A stretch of 64,000 bases of DNA. It comes from Clostridium yunnanense (lineage in GTDB: Bacteria > Bacillota > Clostridia > Clostridiales > Clostridiaceae). Location of the stretch: NCBI RefSeq assembly GCF_016595795.1, contig NZ_JAENHN010000066.1:214279-278278 (forward strand), read 5' to 3'. A model generated the notes under the pieces. The model ran no database searches and had not been told where the DNA came from. It saw only the letters and a program-made list of their open reading frames with translations. Position numbers and translations under genes: made by a program. Below, in pieces: positions 63,910-64,000 of the stretch (position 1 is the first letter of the stretch; each line of letters begins with the position of its first letter).

Positions 63910-64000
63910 GCTGTCAGAAAAACAGCAAAACAACTTGGTCTTTGAAAATTAAACAGAGAAGATAAACAAAGTCTAAATATAGACTTAAACTAAACCAGCA
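63910..64000 (+). other. leader of 16S rRNA precursor
   Basis: A short stem GCTGT / ACAGC (63910-63926), then the conserved leader with TCTTTGAAAATTAAACAG and AAACCAGCA at the window edge, which precedes the mature 16S start in Clostridium. Confidence 0.8.

Larger units (their letters stand above)
63525..64000. other. region upstream of an rRNA operon
   Basis: This 476-base end region contains an AT-rich stretch, a 0A-like sequence TTCGACAA (63808-63815), the rRNA promoter and the leader. The 16S gene itself is outside the window. Confidence 0.7.

Noticed and set aside
1..64000. CRISPR arrays, tRNA genes, prophage or autonomous insertion sequences
   Set aside because: No regularly spaced repeats, no tRNA cloverleaf I could support, and no transposase, integrase or phage structural genes were seen.

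Overview
The window looks like a chromosomal segment of a spore-forming, low-GC Clostridium (sensu stricto type). The reasons are the AT-rich sequence, strong AGGAGG-type ribosome sites, frequent TTG/GTG starts, and a dense sporulation and division cluster. I cannot name the species. Nearly all genes are on the plus strand. The window ends in the promoter and leader of an rRNA operon whose 16S gene starts just beyond base 64000.

Left third (1-25.4 kb), core genome. sigK with its pro-sequence is followed by pilT, a family-2 glycosyltransferase, ftsA, ftsZ, spoIIGA, sigE and sigG, which is most of the mother-cell/forespore sigma cascade. Putative stage-specific promoters are readable: a SigK-type site before sigK, a SigF-type site before sigG, and a Spo0A/spoIIG-like site before spoIIGA. 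Next come a ylmC-like gene, nrdR, pgeF and a phosphate regulon: phoP-phoR, a chemoreceptor gene, pstS-pstC-pstA-pstB and phoU. Arrays of PhoP-like boxes with 10-11 bp period precede pgeF-phoPR, the chemoreceptor and pstS, so the chemoreceptor is a probable Pho-regulon member. A DUF512 radical SAM gene, der and gpsA close this part.

Middle (25.4-44.6 kb), accessory metabolism and transport. It holds small membrane proteins, an LprI-like lipoprotein, ACT, VOC, DJ-1, nitrilase-like and cyclase genes, an MFS transporter with a ROK regulator behind a 36-bp palindrome, a histidine phosphatase, a YidC paralogue and a pentapeptide protein. An HxlR regulator is divergent from a flavodoxin-like reductase. 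A three-gene ABC-2 exporter follows, then an LmrA/YxaF-type TetR regulator with an LmrB-like drug exporter that share a recognisable operator.

Right third (44.6-64 kb). A 1821-residue minus-strand protein combines a kinase-like domain lacking its N-lobe and catalytic residues with an AAA ATPase, helical repeats, GAF, PAS and a histidine kinase. It faces away from a stand-alone secA2-like gene preceded by an 18-bp perfect palindrome. Then come a paralogous pair of CBO0543-like membrane proteins, a pyrophosphatase-like protein, spoIVA (away from the gpsA neighbourhood), a hemerythrin, a two-gene membrane/TPR unit, a DUF1349 protein and a flavin oxidoreductase.

Two families of short dispersed repeats run through the intergenic spaces. 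One (about 95 bp, ends TTTTTTACTGTA/TACAGTAAAAAA) occurs five times and each copy abuts the T-tract of an intrinsic terminator. The other (about 200 bp, 18-bp inverted ends) is a full-length fold-back with two reduced copies. Gene remnants (GNAT twice, nitroreductase, a membrane protein) mark decay between intact genes.
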